64,000 nt of DNA, from contig JAFFJZ010000001.1 in NCBI GenBank assembly GCA_018340375.1, positions 72,222,001 through 72,286,000 of the forward strand, written 5' to 3'. The notes below the pieces were generated by a model. It was not told where the DNA came from. It worked only from the letters and a program-made list of their open reading frames with translations, and made no database searches. The position numbers and the translations under genes were made by a program. Source of the stretch: Gonatopus flavifemur (Eukaryota > Arthropoda > Insecta > Hymenoptera > Dryinidae). Position 1 is the stretch's first letter. Each line of letters starts with the position of its first letter. Shown here one piece after another: positions 34,690-46,998 of the stretch.

Positions 34690-36371
34690 CCCACGTAGAA
34701 ATGGCTCAGTACCGGTTCGATACAGGCTGCCAGTGTACAACCGTATGCAGCCAACGTTTGTCGAACTGCGAACTGATAACGCAAAATAATTCTGATCTGG
34801 TACCGACCAACAACCGTCGCCAAACACCGGTTACCGACATCAATTCGATATTTGCAACCGATGTTTTTTCAAAATTTAGGACCTTCTTGTGTACATTCGT
34901 ATGAACTCAGATATTCAGGCACATACGCAATAGATCCGACAGGTTATGATTTATGCACGTGAGAATCATACACGAAAAATAAAACCCAAAAGTATTTATA
35001 CTAATACTTTCTTTTTAATACCTCATATTCAACACATAAGCTTTGGTGCACGTAAAATTATTTGATCAGAAAATTGTACACTAAATGTTTTTCATGCTTG
35101 AAAAAACAAGCGATTCATAAAAATCGTACACATGTTTTCATGCACGGACAAAAAATGTAATTAATTAGTGTATGATGATTGTACACCTAATGAAATTTAT
35201 ATGAGAAATTTTTTTCGTTTTATTGAATAATTACTATGAATTAGATTAGGAGTACAATAATTATGCACTGATTAATTTTATCTCCTGATCAGGCATAAAC
35301 AATATGTGTACAATTTTTGTTGATTACATTCCTAAAGCTTGTAAAATATTTCGTGTACAATTTCTATGTCAATGAATTAAACGTGCACAAATAATCATTG
35401 CATAAAATGTTATGTGTTGAACAAAAATTATCAGTATAAATACTTTTGGATTTTATTTTCCGTGCACAATTAATACGTGTATAAGTCGTACGTGCATGAA
35501 TCATACCCTGTCATCAGATCCCGACGCGAGAACTATTATATCGAGTTACATACAATACATTTCTCCATAAAAAGAGAATTCTTTTGAACTTCAATGCGTT
35601 TGTAAGTCCTTAGTGCGTCGGGGATCAATCGATGCCCATGAACTCATGGTGATACGAAAAACGTACGAAAGATTGTCAGCTACTCACGTAGTTCATAATT
35701 CCGTCAATAATAATGGTATTTTCTACGAAATTATTTTATTTCTTAATATTTTTCGGAGTTCAACCGTGCATCGAACAAAACTGAGAAAAGTGTATGGGAT
35801 TGATTATCATTCGCTCTAGTTCTCATCGCGAGTTTAGGATAAGAATTGAGTGCTGACTTGCGATTTGGTGATCATTACGATGTTAACCTATCGTTCCCAT
35901 GGTAACGTAAACATTTTATCGCACTCACTTCGATTTTGAATAGTACTTATTACAATTTTGGAATATCTGTCACCGAATTCCTATTCTTTCTAGTAATGGT
36001 TACCGTATACTTCTTTCCGTGAATATAGGATTACCACATTGTGCAAATCAACAGTGTGTTATATGATAAAATTTCTAAAAGTTATCAAATCTTTCGTCTA
36101 AGTGCACTACATATTTGTTTACCTTGGTTTGGGATCCATTCAGGGTTGGAGACCAACGCTTGCTCATCAAAATTGTGTCGTTGTTGATTCAAGATTAGTG
36201 GGAAATTGGTCAACAACGGTCAGTACAATCATCAAACCAGTCCCGTTCAGAACATGAAGTTAAGTCGTTCCAGGACCGACTCGGAATTGGCAGACAACCG
36301 TTGTTAGCCAATACCATCTCAATATCAATGCGTTCGTCACCGTCGCCTTAAAACTGGCATTTCTACGTGGG
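34690..36371. mobile_element. Composite GTACCG-word element with CCCACGTAGAAATG ends
   Basis: The terminal inverted repeats are CCCACGTAGAAATGGC on the left and the complement of CCCACGTAGAAATGCC on the right. TA flanks both sides (34688-34689 and 36372-36373). The outer parts (about 34690-34860 and 36126-36371) are colinear with 10597-11293. The middle 1.2 kb is foreign: it includes the inverted-repeat element at 34938-35514, followed by sequence of unknown origin. It has no transposase. Confidence 0.75.
34938..35514. mobile_element. Nested inverted-repeat element with TGCAC/GTGTAC words
   Basis: Outer arms share TATGATTYATGCACGT. Further in, CACGAAAAATAAAACCC (from 34971) matches the complement of CACGGAAAATAAAATCC (ending at 35464), and both are followed by AAAAGTATTTATACT. 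The interior repeats TTGTACAC, GTGCAC and AATTAATTAGTG-like words. Flanking sequences AGATCCGAC (34932) and AGATCCCGAC (35515) are similar, so the exact border and duplication are unclear. It lies inside 34690-36371 and is therefore younger. Confidence 0.6.
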
Positions 36372-36373
36372 TA

Positions 36374-39300
36374 TTCATAGGATCCTATGTGAATTAATTT
36401 CGAACTTCGAATTCGTTGGGTGATATCCGATTTTGTGAGAAGTCTTCACGCATCTTACCTCATTATATGTATGTATTGGAAGTTTCTTCTGTTGTTTAGG
36501 TGTGCGTCCCTTGCTTCTGTTTGGTTCACGTATGAAATTGTACAGAATCTATTGTTCAATGGTCTTTGCCAAACCTTTTTGTTTTGATTTAAAGAGTTTT
36601 TCATGTGTAAATTCCAAGTACGAGTGAGAAATTCTCAGCAATCCATATCTCGAATACGGTATTATCATGCCACGTACGGCCAATGTGCACCCACATCGTG
36701 TGATCAGCAAATTCAGTGCTATTTTATACCGAGAAGAATATTTTCCTCTCTACATGTTCTTATGAGATTTTCGAAATTTTTATTGTAAACGCTTGTTCAT
36801 ACTACAAAAAATTCAAATTTGATGAGTTGTGCTATTTCGATGCTATCGAGTCCCATAAAATTCATCAGGGCATTGAATATTTTTTTGGATTCCGATGTGT
36901 TTCAATGATCCCTCACCACTATAGGAACCCATACGTTTTAGTTGAATCTGATAAAAGTGTCCAAATACCACTATTAAACCTGATAAAATCTTATGAGAAT
37001 ATATGGGGCTTCATAGCGGTATCTGGAGATCTATGAGATTTTTCCAACGGGGATGTCATTGAATAATAGGATCGAATGGACTTATCCCACCAGGATGCAT
37101 TGTCAGATCCATTAGCGAATCAACACACACATAAACACAACTCGCCCCCTTCAATCTGCAATTCAGAATGTAGGAAGTAGCGAGATGAACACCGAAATAG
37201 AGAAATCTGATTTCTCCATACACCATGCTTTCCTTGATTGAATTTTGAAAAGTTTCAAGAGAATCAAACTGTGTTATCAGATTGTATGTACTGTAAACTT
37301 TCTGTGCAGAATGAAGGAAGATTTGGAAACGTTAGTAAGTAAAACTTGTTCAAGGAATTTCTCAAAGATTCCGATTAAGATATATGCGTTTAGAGGTATT
37401 TAATGTTCTTTTCGTTCACTATTCTTTATTTTTCTCCAAGGAAATTGAACAAACTTGGATTTGATTATCATTATACAGAAGGAAGATTAAATGTTGGTAA
37501 AGTTTGAATCGTATTTTCGAACGACTTTGTCATCGAATATAAAAATACTTGAGCTTATATATAATATTTCCACTTTTCTTATAACATACTGTATTGTTTT
37601 GATACTCATAAATTCTGAGTTAGGTTTTTTCATGTGACAACTTCAAACTTCTTTCGAAGTTCATGACTTGGGCTATATTTTTTTATATTTCTCTGTATGA
37701 ATTTTCTCCACATAAGATGATGAATTACTAATTATGGTATGACAAAATAATAGCGTTTCGAACGTGTACAGTTAGTTCAAAGCAAGATATGTGACGTCCA
37801 GTGAATGAAAACTTGATTATTCATACTTTCAGGGATGAATTCTTCATTTTTAAAAAGAAGTCCATATATGCAATGTTACTTTAATATTTTTTTAATTAAT
37901 CAATACATCATAAATTAACATTTAGTTGGAATACACAACCGTTTTCAGTGTTTTTTTTCACGGCGAATAGAATAATACATCATATTCATATCCAAAAATA
38001 TAGATTACTCAAGAATATCCTTCGGGGGAGGATCCTGCTCCAGGAAGCCTCAGAAAAAGATTCTTGTTTGTAAAATTTTTCTGAGTACGCAAAAAGTAAT
38101 CGAATGAAACGAGCTTTTTGGGGTATTTTGTTGTATGTTTCAAGTTATTGAAAAAATTGTATTTCAATGAAAAATAATTAGGTAAAGCGTGTTTTCTCCA
38201 GTCTCCAGTTTTCATTTTTACAATCATTATAAACTGATGGGCGTAATTGCAAGAAAACTAGACCTCCAATTGAAACGAAACCAAGATCGTTTTTTTTTCA
38301 GTTCAGTTACCCTTTTCTATTTGAACCAAAAAGATTCATGCAGAATTATTTTCTACGCAACTTTCATAGCAAGTTTGAGTGATTATTCTTTCTCCAAAAA
38401 GAACTTGTCCTTTCAAACCTCGAGTAAATTGTAAATTTCACAGTCCCTTCGGGGTCTCCTTGGTTCACATCGAAGAATAATGTATGAAAATAAAAATTTC
38501 TTTTACTTCTTATGTTTCAAATGAGAACGACTTGTATCTCCCCCACCGATAGAAGACTCTAATCGTTTCACGCTGCAAGAAATTTGTTTATCAATTCAAA
38601 ACATACACGAAACATACCGCAAGGAGTTGATTTTACTCAACTATTTTTTGCGTACCTGAAAAAATTCTCAAAAAACCACTCTCTTCAGGTCTCCTAAATC
38701 AGGATTCCCCCAACGGAAGCACCAATCGTGAGGAGTTTTATTTAGAGTACATTGATTGATTGTTGCAGTTTGTACTGCATGAGATATTCTTTAATGAATA
38801 TGAATTGAAAATACGTGAGTCAAATAATGGCCTAGTAATGTTTTTTATTGGCGCGTTCTTTAATTCAGTTTTGTAATGGACAGGTCTTTTGTCATTATCC
38901 GGACTCTTAAATTTACGTATGAATTCCTGAACAGCTGTTCAGTTAGAAAATAATTGGCTCACATTTTTACCACTCTCTCTACGAAATTTTACATCACGGA
39001 TCAATTGCAACAACCAAACTTATACTAATAACTTTTCCAAAGCATTATTAAGACAACTTTAATTTCACATGAAGAGATAAGGCTTCTCAGAAATTTCAAA
39101 TCTCAAACAGTCATGATTAATTTCGAGTTCCCAACAATTCCAACAATCATTTGAGAGAAACCATGAATTCGAACTATCTTACGTGTTTCCTCATTTGGGA
39201 CTTGTGAAATCGCAACTCTGAGTCCATATAATTATAACGGAACCAAAAATCCTCAAGTAGTCACAACCTGAAAGATAGGTTTTTTGTATTTAATGAAGCT

Positions 39301-40000
39301 TATTTTCAATACACCGTAATACATATTTTTTGCACATAAACTTGACTCATTATCCACAAATGAAGTGTATTAACTGTTAAGAAACCTTATATGAGGCTAA
39401 TGAGTCATGATCCAAAACAAAATTTATCAAACACAAATAAACTCTTCTCTTAGTGCAGTTCTAAACCGTTTCGAACAGCATCTTACAAACCCTCAAATCT
39501 GACCCTCTACCACTGATTCGTTATCTCGGATTAATTCGATTTCACCTCCAGATTCATAATTAACAGAGGAGGGAATCTTCGAGTTCCCAGTTGCGAGTCC
39601 TTGCGATAAACCATGTACATTCTCTATCAACCAAGAATAATACGCAAACATGGTAGAAATTATCCCACACGGTATTTTGTTAGGTCAACCTCAGGGCAAC
39701 CAAAAAAAAATAATGTGAAGAATGTAACCGCGGTTTCAATCAATTTGTAGTTCATCCAATCCTCTGATATAGTAGATAAAATTTTCATCACAATTTTCAC
39801 AATGATCACATCGCAGAATCGGGGTTCGAAGGATCAATCTTGGATGTCATTTTCTGAAATACTGCAAAGTTTGTTCACCAGAAAATCCAAAGAAGGGACA
39901 GTGAACACATCAATCTATGTGAAATAGATCGATATTTAAACAATATTTTCCTCTTCATACGATATCCAATTGATATTGCCATGAAATTCGAAAGGGTGTA
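36374..40000. other. Gene-free stretch
   Basis: An open frame at 36716-37036 (106 codons) has no recognisable domain and could be chance. No terminal-repeat element was recognised. Confidence 0.4.
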
Positions 40001-40282
40001 CTCTCTAAATTCCTTGGAGTGGAAATTCACTCTTGCCGAGTGAAAATACTGCAACTCCGAAAGAATGAAAAATTTCACTCTTAAAGATTGGATTTTCACT
40101 CTATAAGAGTGGAAATCAACTCTGGTGTTTGGAGTGAAAAACTCACTCTTAGGAAAAAGAGTGAATATTGACTCTTAAAGAGTGAAATTTCACTCTTCAA
40201 GAGTTGAGCTCCCACTCCGTTCTAGAGTTGCAGTATTTTGACTCTTTGAAGAGTGAATATTCACTCTAAAGAATTTAGAGAG
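40001..40282. mobile_element. GAGTGAA/TTCACTC word element, about 21-bp phased
   Basis: The ends are CTCTCTAAATTCCTT on the left and the complement of CTCTCTAAATTCTTT on the right. TA lies on both sides (39999-40000 and 40283-40284). The interior is dominated by GAGTGAAAATTCACTC-type palindromes. In the clearest run, copies begin at 40159, 40180 and 40201, exactly 21 bp apart. It shares ends and word with 49411-49631. Confidence 0.85.
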
Positions 40283-40660
40283 TATCCAATTGAATTAGTG
40301 TTGAAGGTACATCTCAATCTGAGATTGAATGGCTTTTATTGGGAGTGAATAAGTGATATTTGGTGGCATTTAACGTTCGTCGACAGCAAACTAATTATAT
40401 TCTCCACAACTACCAGTAGCTTGTATTGAATGAATATTTATCTGAATATCTTCAAGTACGAGGTTGAATTTATGGTCAGAACGCGTCATCTGATAATGAA
40501 ACTATCATATTTGCAAAAGGTATTTACTGAACACGCATGTGGTGAATTTAATTCAAATATTATAGTTCTCACCTTTTTTTCGAACCTGCAATTTTATAAT
40601 TAATTTTATATAAATAATTGGTTTCAACCTCTGTCTTAGATCGCAACCCTGCATAAAAAA

Positions 40661-40780
40661 TTGTGATACAGCACACTCTCGCAAATGGGCCACTCCCCCT
40701 CTTTCTTACTCGAACGGTTTTTGCCTTGCATTTGAGAAAGAGAAGAAGAGGCCCATTTGCGAGAGTGTACTGCACTACAA
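40661..40780. repeat. 120-bp foldback with 30-bp arms
   Basis: The arms hold GCACACTCTCGCAAATGGGC and the complement of GTACACTCTCGCAAATGGGC, preceded by TTGTGATACA and TTGTAGTGCA respectively. The loop contains CTCTTTCTT with GAAAGAGAAG. No clear target duplication was seen. It is a small hairpin-forming repeat. Confidence 0.65.
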
Positions 40781-41670
40781 TTAGATGCATTACAGTGATG
40801 AGTTCACACAAAATATACTATTTTTTGAATGAATGTTGTTACCATGGTTAACAAGAGTCACAATGTAGATTTTACATATCTCCTCGTGTTGATTCTACTC
40901 GAGTTGTATCCACGTGACAAGTGATGCTGATTTTACAGCTCTTTCACACACATTTCACTTCCATCGTAAGCTTCGGATTCTTTATTCTTTATTGACGTAA
41001 TATATTCAATATTATGCTGCCTTAGTTGAAAATTATCCTCTGTTTCTATACTCCTCTTCAATTCCAGTAATAAATGTTATCTTCTTTGTTATTTATGTTA
41101 TGTTAATAGTCTGTCAGTCAACAAAGATTTTAGGTTTATCGATATTCCAAGGATCGTACATCTAATTTATTCTCTTGATAGGTCAATATTATCCATTTTG
41201 CTTCTGAACCCATTCTTTGTACTTCCACTGTATCAATATACTCAATGATTGATCCGGAAAGATCGCTGGTGCTTTCTTTTCTCATTCAGCGTATATCATG
41301 TAATACAACTAACGATCAAGGATTGCAATATAAAAACGAAAATTCGATAATTAAATATTTGACTTTCATTTAAAGTATAATACAGTCATGGAATTGATGA
41401 AGGGAATTCCACAAGGGCTCACTCACGAACTAGGTGAATAGTCACAAACCGAAGAGGCTAAATTAGCAAGACAGAAGAGAGAAAGGCAGATAGACTTATC
41501 TTTCACTGTCGGTCCTCTCGAATGCGACCGATTCATTGAACACGTGTTGAACGGAACAAGCGAGTCCAACGTTTCCATTATCTTTCACAAATCCTCAACG
41601 GCATTATGTTGGAATATTTGTTCTTATCAATTAATTCGAATAAGTTCTTATTGCATGGTAATCCCTTGTA

Positions 41671-41854
41671 CACAGTAAAAAGTAAAACTTGGAGTGATCC
41701 CGAATATCAGCTTGAGAATGCAGCCAAGAGTAGCGCCTGTTCCAACTGAAATTCAGTCTTTTCCATTGCTTACTTTCAGTTGGAATAGGCGCTACTTTTG
41801 GCTGCATTTTTGAGCTGATATTCGGGATCACTTTAAATTTCACTTTTTACTGTG
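41671..41854. mobile_element. 184-bp hairpin MITE, CACAGTAAAAAGT ends
   Basis: It is nearly a perfect inverted repeat from end to end: CACAGTAAAAAGTAAAA, GTGATCCCGAATATCAGCT and TGCAGCCAAGAGTAGCGCCT all recur as complements. TA flanks both sides (41669-41670 and 41855-41856). A diverged relative lies at 59380-59561. The open frames across it follow from the palindrome. Confidence 0.85.
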
Positions 41855-41856
41855 TA

Positions 41857-43306
41857 ATCGTATATTCATTGCGTTAGAAATTATAATTATATTTCAATTT
41901 TCAAATACCAGAGAATTCAGAATGTTTGAAAGTTCTTTAGTGTTCTACAGAATTATTCAAAATGTGATTCTACTGAAAACACGAATTGCTTGCGGAATTT
42001 AGCATCAATTTCTCCTTCGGCAAAAATTCAACCGGAGCTCAGTTTTGAAGTTATGAGGATTTCAAGAATCTTTCAAGAATGCAAATATCTGACAAATCCA
42101 GAGCATTCCGAAGCTTTGGTAACCGCATGTGTTGTTGAATTAGGGAAAGATACACATCAATTTGACTAGGTATTCATGAACTCATCTATAGCGTTCTGAG
42201 TTTTCAAGGTATAGGGATTTGAAAATTTTACCATTTCAACTAATCAAAATCTTTCGCCTTCAAATCTGAGAATGTCAGAAGAGATTTCGATGTATCTTTC
42301 GCCCATTCAGCGGATGATGTGATCATCAAAACACTGCAGTGGCTGGTTCTTGCAATATTTGAATGTTTTGAAATACTTTGAGATGGTCATCTAAGGATCA
42401 ATCGGTGCCAAAGAATAAAACAAATTCCAAATTTCTCAAGGAATACATGTTTTTGATATTGTTACGACGTTTCGAATTACTCTGGATGAAGAAACATCTA
42501 TTATATAAAGTATTATAAGTACACAATCAATTTATCAAAAATTCCTCAAAAGAATATCAGTGCTCTGATGTTGATCAGTGTTCACTGTTAAAATAGTCTG
42601 AAATTTCCTGAGTATTAAAATTCATGTAAAATTGCATATGAGAAATCATAATTCTCTATGAAATGGCATACCAATTCCATATGAGAAGCCAGTGAAAAGA
42701 TTTAAAAATTGATACAAAACTTATTTCTCACCTGCTCCACATGAACTTTTCAAAGTGTTTTTCTTGAAGTGTTATTTGTGCCCTATATACTCTCCTGTGA
42801 ATAAAGGATCGCGGCATTATTTTCATTTGATTGTATCAATATGATTCATGACATCACGACCGTTTAATACTATCATTATTATGGAAAGGAAATTCATAAT
42901 CCTATGGTGAATGATAGGGTATTTGTGGTGGATGATGGAAATGTGAAAGTATCTCTGATGAACAATAAGAATAATACAACATCGTGAGGCATTTCAATAT
43001 AAGAAAGCTTAAAATGGGATCAAGGTGTAAATGAGTTGTCCTCCATTCTTTCCATACTATTGCTGATATAATAACTCCTATTATCAATCAATGAGTCTTA
43101 CTCAATTAGCTTTCATTGATTTATCGTCAGAATATATTTTTGAGATCAAAAGATGTGATGAAAGAAGAATTGAGTTGATAAAATATTGAAAATTCAAGAC
43201 ATCAGTGCGTTAGAGATAATCTCCCCTCCCATAATTTTTCAGTCAATCTATTTGCATGTTATGAAATATAAGACAATCCTAATGGAATTAAAATTCACTA
43301 TTGACG
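41857..43306. other. Gene-free stretch
   Basis: No recognisable gene or repeat. Confidence 0.4.
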
Positions 43307-43314
43307 CAAGACTG

Positions 43315-43450
43315 CACGGAGAAATGAGAATGGTAATATTTACCATGCTAATAGTATTCTCTACCATTTTTCCGGTAATTATTACCAGAAGAATGGTGAA
43401 CAATTCCATCAGCATGGTGAATATCACCATTCTCTTCTCTCCGTACTAGC
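43315..43450. mobile_element. CACGGAGAAATGAG-ended MITE with ATGGTGAATATCACCAT words
   Basis: The ends are CACGGAGAAATGAGAATGG on the left and the complement of TACGGAGAGAAGAGAATGG on the right (reaching 43445). The interior is a chain of palindromes such as ATGGTAATATTTACCAT and ATGGTGAATATCACCAT. CAAGACTG occurs directly on both sides (43307-43314 and 43451-43458), but only if five extra bases are included on the right. No matching 2-bp flank is seen at the strict ends. Confidence 0.75.
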
Positions 43451-43742
43451 CAAGACTGGCAGAGTACTGGCATTTGTCTGGAATGATAACGCTTTCCAGT
43501 ACTGGGGATTGAGTACTGATACCATTATTCGCAATCAGTGCAGGGCCAGTACTGGGTTAGTACCTGGCCGGTATTAGGTTCTCAGTACTGGTTTATCAGT
43601 ACAGGCATAGTACTGTATTTTTATCTATCCAGTACTGATCCCGTACGTGTTGACCAAGTGTTGGAGACCCAATACTGGCACTGTACTGCACCTGTTGTCA
43701 ACATTGGCATATTACGGATTTTTCTGATTGAGGTAGACACAG
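43451..43742. repeat. CAGTACTGG-word repeat
   Basis: GTACTG, CAGTACTG and variants (GTACCTGG, GTATTAGG, GTACAGG) recur throughout, with steps of 11 or 14 bp in the central part. Terminal repeats were not resolved, partly because the element at 43315-43450 abuts or interrupts its left end. A more decayed stretch of similar words lies at 50215-50600. Confidence 0.5.
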
Positions 43743-44202
43743 CTTGACTGAGCCTTCACTGTGAAAAAATTCTCTGAAAATTCTGACCGACTCTGTAATT
43801 GTTCACAGCAACAAGTCTAAATGATCAGAAGATTCATCTGAATATTCAGATTCATTCTTAAACTTAAGAACAATATGGATATAAGACGAGCGGATGTTTT
43901 TGAGTTAAATGAAAGTTTTACATACAATTTTCCATCAAGAACGTGATCAAATTTCCACACATCGCAAATGATTCATATTGGAGTATATGCTCTCCTTCAA
44001 AACCGATTGAATATTGGAATGATTGATTTTATCACCGATATATTTCTCAATTCAAAAGATTCGTTAAATACCTTCGACTTGGTACCAAAACAACTATCGC
44101 TCGAGCATTACTTGCGATCAAAAGAGCATATTCACGTTTTATGGCGTTTTCCCTTTCTCTGAGAGTTTTCATCCCAGTAAGAACGCTTTATGCACTCAGC
44201 AG

Positions 44203-44604
44203 AGTTACATTTCATCAAAGCATATTGCGAGTGAAAGAATGTATCTCCATTACTTCATACAAGTCGAGTACCTGATAAAATTTTCTTGAGGATTCCACAA
44301 TCCTTACTAGTGTTACCATCTTCTTGTTATGAGGATTTGAATTCATTTTCCACATCAGTCTTTAGATTTCTCTTGATACACTTTCATTATATATAATATT
44401 TTTTTTTTCACTTTATCCGAAATATAATATGGCATTCAACTGCACAATTTCTCTGAGGGGAATATTAAAAATGAAGTACTCATCCACATGCATTGTCTAA
44501 TCTCATCTCACATAGCATAAATGTTCTTACGGAAAGAGATATTTTGAAGATATCTTATATGTTCTTGGAAGGAATCATATATCTTATATATTTTATATAT
44601 CCCT
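44203..44604 (+). repeat. Diverged duplicate of 48021-48610 with an internal deletion
   Basis: The two segments align in the same orientation over several blocks. Examples are AGTTACATTTCATCAAAGCA here against AGTTACATTTCCTGAAAGCA there, CATCTTCTTGTTATG against TATCTTCTTGTTATG, and ATAAATGTTCTTACGG against ACAAATGTTCTTACAG. Translation of the last block reads HSINVLTERDILK here and HSTNVLTEADISK there. This copy lacks roughly 130-190 bp in the middle, including the 48-bp conserved block. Its nature is unknown: decayed gene family or unclassified repeat. Confidence 0.55.
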
Positions 44605-45449
44605 GAAAACAGGAAACACTTGTCACAGCTATTATACTTTCAATAGTCGATTTGGAAATATCTGATAAAAGTACCTTTATTGATTGTTTAAGCGACTCAA
44701 CATGATCATCAATGGCCGTTGAAATTGGTAGCTTTTCAAAGCTAACATTATCCTTATATATCATTATAAATGTTCGAACCCCCTGGTCTTTGAAACATTC
44801 GAAACAACGAAGGGTGAAATTTCGATTCGACAACACTTTTGAGCACAGATTGCGTTGCGTTAAATAAAGTTGATGGAGCCATCAACAATGAAAAATTACG
44901 TCCTACAGAATATATATTCGCCTGTATAACTGTTTTCAATGGTGTAATTTGAATACCTATTAGTAGATATGTATCGAGCAGAAACTGTTAATAACTGCAT
45001 TATTCACTGCAGTCTGGCACTCTGTGAGTTTATCTTATCCTTATTTCCATCTGATACGAGCTCGTGCAACAGACTGGAATGACTAATGTAGTATTTCACA
45101 GTTCTACAGAGACAAATCATCGTTGATAGGAACTATCCAATTCAATTCATGTGATCGTGCCAAGTTGATATTATATGGAATTGTATATCATTGATATAAT
45201 GCAGTGAAAATCATAATTATCATCCTTTTGTCACTAAAAATCGATGATCTGTGTATAAGGAAATATTATCCATCCGATTCGATTTTGAAAGATAGCATAA
45301 ATCCGAACGTGAGATTTCAATGTTTACATTGATTTTCTGATGCTATCAATAATATACACTGGCGAAAGGATTGTCTCAGAAAAATTCATCAGTAAATCAA
45401 GAGAAATTATGATGCCGAAAGCTGATTTTTCCTCGCGTGATTTTGTATT

Positions 45450-45700
45450 GAGTGCCGATACATCCACTTCGAATTGGAATCACACTCAAAAGAAAGGCAC
45501 TTGGCTGCGGCAACTAAAATTTACTTGTCCCAGCTGGATTTTAGTTGGCGTGAATAAGACTAGTTTTCTGAGATGTGGATAACACAATTTATTCGATGTA
45601 AATGAAGAATTTAGCTACGACAAATATGATTTATTTGCTTCAACTGAATTTTTATTCAGAGTGCAGTTGAATTTCATTGATTTTCTTTAGTTTCTCTGTT
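45450..45700. repeat. CAACTAAAATTT/TTTTAGTTG word region
   Basis: CAACTAAAATTT and GGATTTTAGTTG form a clear palindrome around 45510-45546, and CAACTGAATTT/CAGTTGAATTT variants recur to about 45676. These words resemble those of the 27042-27297 element. Borders were not found. Confidence 0.35.
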
Positions 45701-45734
45701 TAGAGTTGGATAACTCTAATTTGGAGTCAAAATT

Positions 45735-45936
45735 CATTGTAAAAAAAAGTTGTTGAATTCTAAACGCTTGGGGAATTACAACCTCGTTTTGGAAAATTGA
45801 CAAACAAAAGTTTGGAAAGTTCCAAAAAAACTTCCGTAAAATCATAAAACTTTTTCACGAACATTTCCAATGAAAGTTTGTGTAAAAAACTGCCAAACGT
45901 TCTTTGCCAGTTTTGTAAGATATTTTTTTTACAGTG
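45735..45936. mobile_element. CAYTGTAAAAAAAA-ended MITE
   Basis: The ends are CATTGTAAAAAAAAGTTG on the left and the complement of CACTGTAAAAAAAATATC on the right. TT lies on both sides (45733-45734 and 45937-45938). The interior has GTTTGG/CCAAAC and GGAAAGTTCC words. Confidence 0.75.
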
Positions 45937-46697
45937 TTTGAAAATAAAAAATGACGGATTCATCACAGACAATGATTCGATTTTGAAAGTTCACCGCGTT
46001 TCATGATCTTGTGGATGTTTTCCAAATTTGCTGGAATACGCTGAACCGAATCCTGTCTAAAAACTTCCAAATTCAGAACAGTGAATTCAATATGACGTTC
46101 AGAATATCTGACTTATAGTAAATTCCCTATTCTATTGATGGAGGCTAATTTTGAATTCCGCATCAAGAGTTGGGAATTCAGAACGACACACAATATCGTG
46201 TCTGAAACTATAGATTTCTCTGAGACTTACGTGAACTAGAGTCTTCGAGGTTGTGGATTCTAAGTATGATATTGAAAATTCAAAATTTGAATTTTCGGAT
46301 GATTTTATACCTTCAAGAGTTGATTAGTAGTTATTCTTGAATACCAGGAGTTGTCAAATAAATCATCCTTCACTACTATGATGAAAGTTCTTTAAACATC
46401 TTAAGATGAATTGACAGAAGATTTTCCATCAATAAATTGAAACTACTTTGTAGGATGAGTTATCACTTCAAATGTCATTTTGTGATTTTGAAATAAATCT
46501 GATATTCGTCATAACAAAATATATTTATCCATCCAAAAATCATTATAATCGGATAATATATCCTTCTGAAAACTTGTTCCTATCACGACCGGTGTCGTTT
46601 ATCGATATCCTGCCCAAAATTCCATTCAATATTTTATGAAACGAGACAAAAATATACAGCAGCATTGTTATCGTAGAATGCTTTTTCTCATTTTCAG

Positions 46698-46834
46698 AAT
46701 GAGGGTGGCACGGCTATTACTGTGCTGTGTGCTTCTAGAAGACTACAGGACCAATCTCGGTGGAGCAGCAATTAGCAATGACGCTGTGCGCCAGGATACT
46801 TTTTCATCACTCGCGACAAACCCAACTTTACCAG
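46698..46834 (+). CDS. Candidate exon of an unknown gene (weak)
   Basis: A pyrimidine-rich run ending TTTTTCTCATTTTCAG precedes AATGAGGGTGGC, and CCAG followed by GTGAAGT closes the block, a plausible acceptor and donor 137 bp apart. The block is visibly GC-richer than its surroundings. One frame begins with ATG and reads MRVARLLLCCVLLEDYRTN, then a polar stretch to the donor. A second frame reads NEGGTAITVLCASRRLQDQ and ends at TAG after five more codons. I recognise neither peptide and see no partner exons. It may be part of a long-intron gene or simply chance. Confidence 0.2.
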
Positions 46835-46998
46835 GTGAAGTACTAATCTCTATCCCATTCAGTCAACTATGCAATGATGAAGCTCGATTCCTTTTTATAA
46901 CTCTGCACTATAAGTTACTTTGTTCTCGGTCAAGCGTAAAAATGGAACTCCTTCGTAATTCATCACAATTAGCACTTGCATTTCCTCAACGATTATAA

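Noticed and set aside
34938..35514. hAT-type assignment of the nested element from its CAGGKTATG ends
   Set aside because: An 8-bp target duplication could not be shown. The flanks AGATCCGAC and AGATCCCGAC are suggestive but do not sit at matching borders.
36716..37036. 106-codon open frame as a gene
   Set aside because: No recognisable domain, ordinary AT-rich composition and no supporting signals.
39822..39840. GGTTCGAAGGATC as a tRNA B box
   Set aside because: No A box or cloverleaf could be built upstream on either strand.
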